A DNA stretch of 12,450 bases from Cerioporus squamosus. Taxonomy: Eukaryota; Basidiomycota; Agaricomycetes; Polyporales; Polyporaceae. The notes below the pieces were generated by a model, which ran no database searches, had not been told where the DNA came from, and saw only the letters and a program-made list of their open reading frames with translations. The stretch spans positions 1 to 12,450 of the forward strand of contig JABYQS010000834.1 of assembly GCA_022592435.1 (NCBI GenBank), read 5' to 3'. Position numbers and translations under genes: made by a program. Of the stretch, positions 9,439-12,450 are shown in pieces; the stretch's first letter is position 1, and each line of letters starts with the position of its first letter.

Positions 9439-10110
9439 GGGACAGTGGTATACCATGATACATTGCCTGTGATCTACACAGGAGCTGTTGTGACATAGTA
9501 TCAAGGTGAGCAGCTTTTGGTCTTGGACGGTCGGGACTGCGAATGACGCTGACGACCCTACTTCGCCGCTGTAACAGTGCTCAAATAATCTATAATCCAT
9601 CTAGCATGGTTCGACACATCGCTCTTGGTATGTCTTCGTTGCTCGCTCTTACTGGCAAATGCTGATCTATCTGGGCCGTTCAGGCCTTGCTAGTTTGTCC
9701 ACTGTAGCAACGGACTGATCGTCCCGCACTCAGCTCCACGGTCAGGTCCAACAGGTTACTGGCTGGAGGACTTGCGATGTACTCCCGTAGGCCGCTTTCA
9801 GGATTAATGACAGCTTGCGTGTATAGCCTTCGCCTGAACGAACCAAAGTGAGAAACGACTGCGACTGAAGTACGCAAGCAGATGTGGACAGTCGACCGAG
9901 TCGGAGGTACACTCCTACATATGTTACTGTTACATAATATGTAGTACTTTGCTGGTTCTTGACTCCGACTTTCCCGGAGGTATGATAGACGCGCATGACT
10001 TCGGCTTCTCCTCCTCCCCTCACCTCTATTTGCTTGTCTGAGGTATATCTGCTAGCAAGCTTGCCCACAGGCCGTCGAGAACTTGACGCGCGTGCTGCGC
10101 GTATTGAACC
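9439..10110. other. Intergenic region between phosphatase and SKI3-like genes
   Basis: About 670 bases that should hold the phosphatase 3' flank and the SKI3 promoter. A two-exon-like stretch (ATG at 9606, GTATGT donor, TTCAG acceptor near 9682) gives only a peptide of about 18 residues before a stop and is not called. The minus-strand open frame 9742-10068 has no recognisable features. Confidence 0.5.
10044..10049 (+). promoter_or_regulatory. TATA-like element upstream of the SKI3-like gene
   Basis: TATATC lies about 65 bases before the ATG at 10111, a plausible core-promoter position. It is sequence resemblance only. Confidence 0.25.
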
Positions 10111-12450
10111 ATGTCATCCTTTGTGAAGTCGAAGGTCAAAGCGGCCCGCGATGCCATCAGCAAGAAGGACTATGAGAAGGCTCGCGAACTGGCCTCTGGT
10201 GTACTTGAATACGAGCCCGACAACTATCACGCGTATGTGATTTTCCTTCCACCATATTTTTGGCCTTTCTTACCTTTGTTTGCTGCAGCAATCTGTTCCT
10301 TGGCGTCGCGCATTCCAACCTCAAGCAATATAACGAGAGCGAGCAAGTAACTGCTGCTTCGAGATGCACCGGAGAGCTATGAGTGACAGGTCCTTGTAGG
10401 CATATCGTAAAGCGATAAAAGCGGATTCAAAACAGCTGCTGGCATGGCAGGTACGTTGTAACGGCTCAACTGCCGCAGCGCATTGTTGAAATATCGGTGA
10501 AGGGCATCTTGAAGCTCTATGAAGAGAGCGGGAACTGGTCAGAGGCCTTGAAAACATTGTACAAGTTGGCCGAGCTGCATGCCAAGTCGTGAGTACTTCT
10601 TCACTTGACTATGTCGGTGCGTCTTCATGGTGTCCAAGGAACGACGCCGTCAAGTGTGCCGAGACAATCCAGAAGATCATAGACCTCCGGCGCGACACCG
10701 AACGGCTGCAAAGCACACGGCTTGAAGTGAGTCCATGTCCACGGGCTTCTGCGCGGGAAGAGCATTATGACTGACGTATGCCAGCTTGCGGAAGCTCTGT
10801 CGTTGTTACTCCCAGATTCACCTTTCTACCCCATTCTGTCGACCCTACCTCCGCCGGACCCTACGAACCCTACATCGTCAACTACCTTCCTAGCTCAGTC
10901 AGCGATCCACAATTCGCTCCCGATATTGGAAGAGCTGGTGTCAATACATGAGCAAGTAGAGAAAGAAATTGGAGATGCCGAGGTCGCCAAGCGGAGGCAG
11001 CGGCTCGGTGCGCTTTCGCCGGAAGAGACACGCAAGCAAGTCGCACTCGAGATCCTATCCACATCACAGGTACGTATTTCCTCTGCTTATACCAATGACA
11101 CCCCTTCAGCTTCCCGCAACAGTTGCCGCGCCTATACAACGAAGTGCTCAACCACCCCAATACATCTGATGAATTGCGCCGCCAGACGGAGTCCAAGCTG
11201 CTTGTCATGAAGCAGACTCACTTGTTCTCCATACCGGCCGGCAGCAAAGATAAGAGAAGAAGGCTCGTTTAGCTGCTGAAGTCGAGGAACTCATCAACGG
11301 GATCGTCCTGCTCAAACTCCCGGATGAGCTCGCTTGGACGCTCCTGATCGAGAGCAAGGACGCGGAGCGGATAGGTGATTCTCGTCTGAGTACTTCTCTA
11401 TCTCTATCATCTCTCTGACTGTGTCGCAGAGGACTATGACTTCGGGTTACTGCGAAACTTCATTTCACTCTTCCCTGATTCTCCTTTGTCTCAGTTGCTA
11501 CGTGCCTATCTCGAGTACATGGGCCTACCGTTGACGGACGAGGATGAGGATAAAGAGGACAAACCCAAAGATGCCGACGATGAACTTGACCACATTGAGA
11601 CCATGATGGTCAGTCAAGACATATTGTCGTTTGCGTGTTCTGACTCAGCCACCGCAGGACGCGTTCTCAAGCTTGGACGACTCCATACTGGCGCATAGAA
11701 TTATTGCTGAGCTTTACGCACAGGAGGCTGACTACCAGAACGCGATCAAGACATGCGAAAGCGGCCTTGAGCTCGTACGTCGTCTGGAACAAAACTGGGG
11801 TAGACCTCTCCAACGGTTCGCATGGTTGTCCTGATTAAGTAGTGTGATGTTGACCGTCTCACAGGACGAAAAAGGCGTTCAAAGTCATACTTGGGACGTC
11901 TCTCGTGCACTACTTCCCACCCAAACACCACGCTCGCGCGCTCAAATTCATCGACGAAGTACTTGCAGAAGATCCGACGAACGCATCTGCGCTCATGGGA
12001 GAGGCTTCATTCTCCAGCACGCGAATAAGTGGTCGGAGGCTTCTGCAATCTTTGAGAAGGTGGCCGAGCTCGATGATGGTGTCGAGCATGGGCTGCGGGC
12101 AAAGGAAGAACATGCTTGGTGTACAGCCAAGTGCGGAGAGCTGCAAGCCGCAGCGGATAAGCTTCGTGAGGTTATCGGTGTCCTTGATGAGCTTGAGGGC
12201 AGAGACGATGACAAAGCTCGCGCTTGGTGGCGACTCGGCGTATGTTACTGGGACATGGGCGGTGATTATTCTTCATACTTTATCAAGTACTCGGAAGGAC
12301 TCACCTCCTGACCTCGTTCTAGATGACCATCGTGACGAAGCATACAAGTACTTCGTCACAGCTCTCAAGCGCTCTTCAACATTCGCACCTGCGTTCACCT
12401 CGTTGGGGACTACTACTCCGAGTTTCTTTCACCACCAGATCCCAACCGTG
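10111..12450 (+). CDS. SKI3: SKI3/TTC37-like TPR protein of the SKI complex (N-terminal part, cut off at right edge)
   Basis: TPR scaffold of the SKI complex (Ski2-Ski3-Ski8), which feeds cytoplasmic mRNA to the exosome for 3'-5' decay. Eleven exons are visible: 10111-10232, 10289-10346, 10400-10450, 10503-10588, 10639-10726, 10785-11069, 11123-11374, 11430-11608, 11658-11815, 11865-12261 and 12323-12450. Introns are 49-61 bp. About 600 residues are present; the family is usually well over 1000. The start MSSFVKSKVKAARDAISKKD opens the first TPR (DYEKARELASGVLEYEPDN, NLFLGVAHSNLKQYNESEQ), followed by AYRKAIKAD, LLAWQ, GILKLYEESGNWSEALKTL and NDAVKCAETIQKIIDLRR. LLLPDSPFYPILSTLPPPDP is a typical Ski3 linker. 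More TPRs follow (RIIAELYAQEADYQNAIKTC, NKWSEASAIFEKVAEL). Frame breaks: 11250-11262, about 11997-12003 and the G run 12405-12408, each consistent with one missing base. Two introns end in AAG instead of CAG/TAG. Confidence 0.92.

Noticed and set aside
9606..9716. Possible mini-gene: ATG, GTATGT donor, TTCAG acceptor
   Set aside because: It encodes only about 18 residues before a stop; chance splice-like signals are common at this length.
9742..10068. Minus-strand open frame of 108 codons
   Set aside because: It has no recognisable motif and lies in the region expected to be the SKI3 promoter.

Overview
The window looks like nuclear DNA of a filamentous basidiomycete, probably an Agaricomycete. 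Genes are split by many very short introns (44-67 bp) with GT-AG ends and CTGAC/CTGAT-type branch points. The proteins are a class IV chitin synthase, a SKI3-like TPR protein, a KAP-like phosphatase with a long fungal extension, a small F-box protein and a fungal quinone oxidoreductase. I see no mobile element, rRNA, tRNA or CRISPR array.

Layout. On the minus strand, right to left: chitin synthase (6866 to 3312), F-box protein (2298 to 1604), and a quinone oxidoreductase (1175 to the left edge, 3' end cut off). On the plus strand: a CDKN3/KAP-like cysteine phosphatase (about 7780 to 9438), then the N-terminal ~600 residues of a SKI3/TTC37-like protein (10111 to the right edge, cut off). The chitin synthase and phosphatase genes are head to head across about 900 bp. 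The longer gaps (1176-1603, 2299-3311, 6867-7779, 9439-10110) hold no gene I can support.

The genes do not form one pathway. They are housekeeping or structural functions: cell-wall chitin, cytoplasmic mRNA decay, protein dephosphorylation, ubiquitin-ligase targeting and redox metabolism. I do not see an undescribed multi-gene system.

The most notable property is that all five genes contain single-base reading-frame breaks, at least 13 in total. Most lie in short homopolymers and most are missing bases. Family-typical sequence continues in the next frame immediately after each break. The simplest reading is an incompletely polished long-read assembly. Gene models here therefore need frame correction, and automatic ORF calls split or lose every gene.
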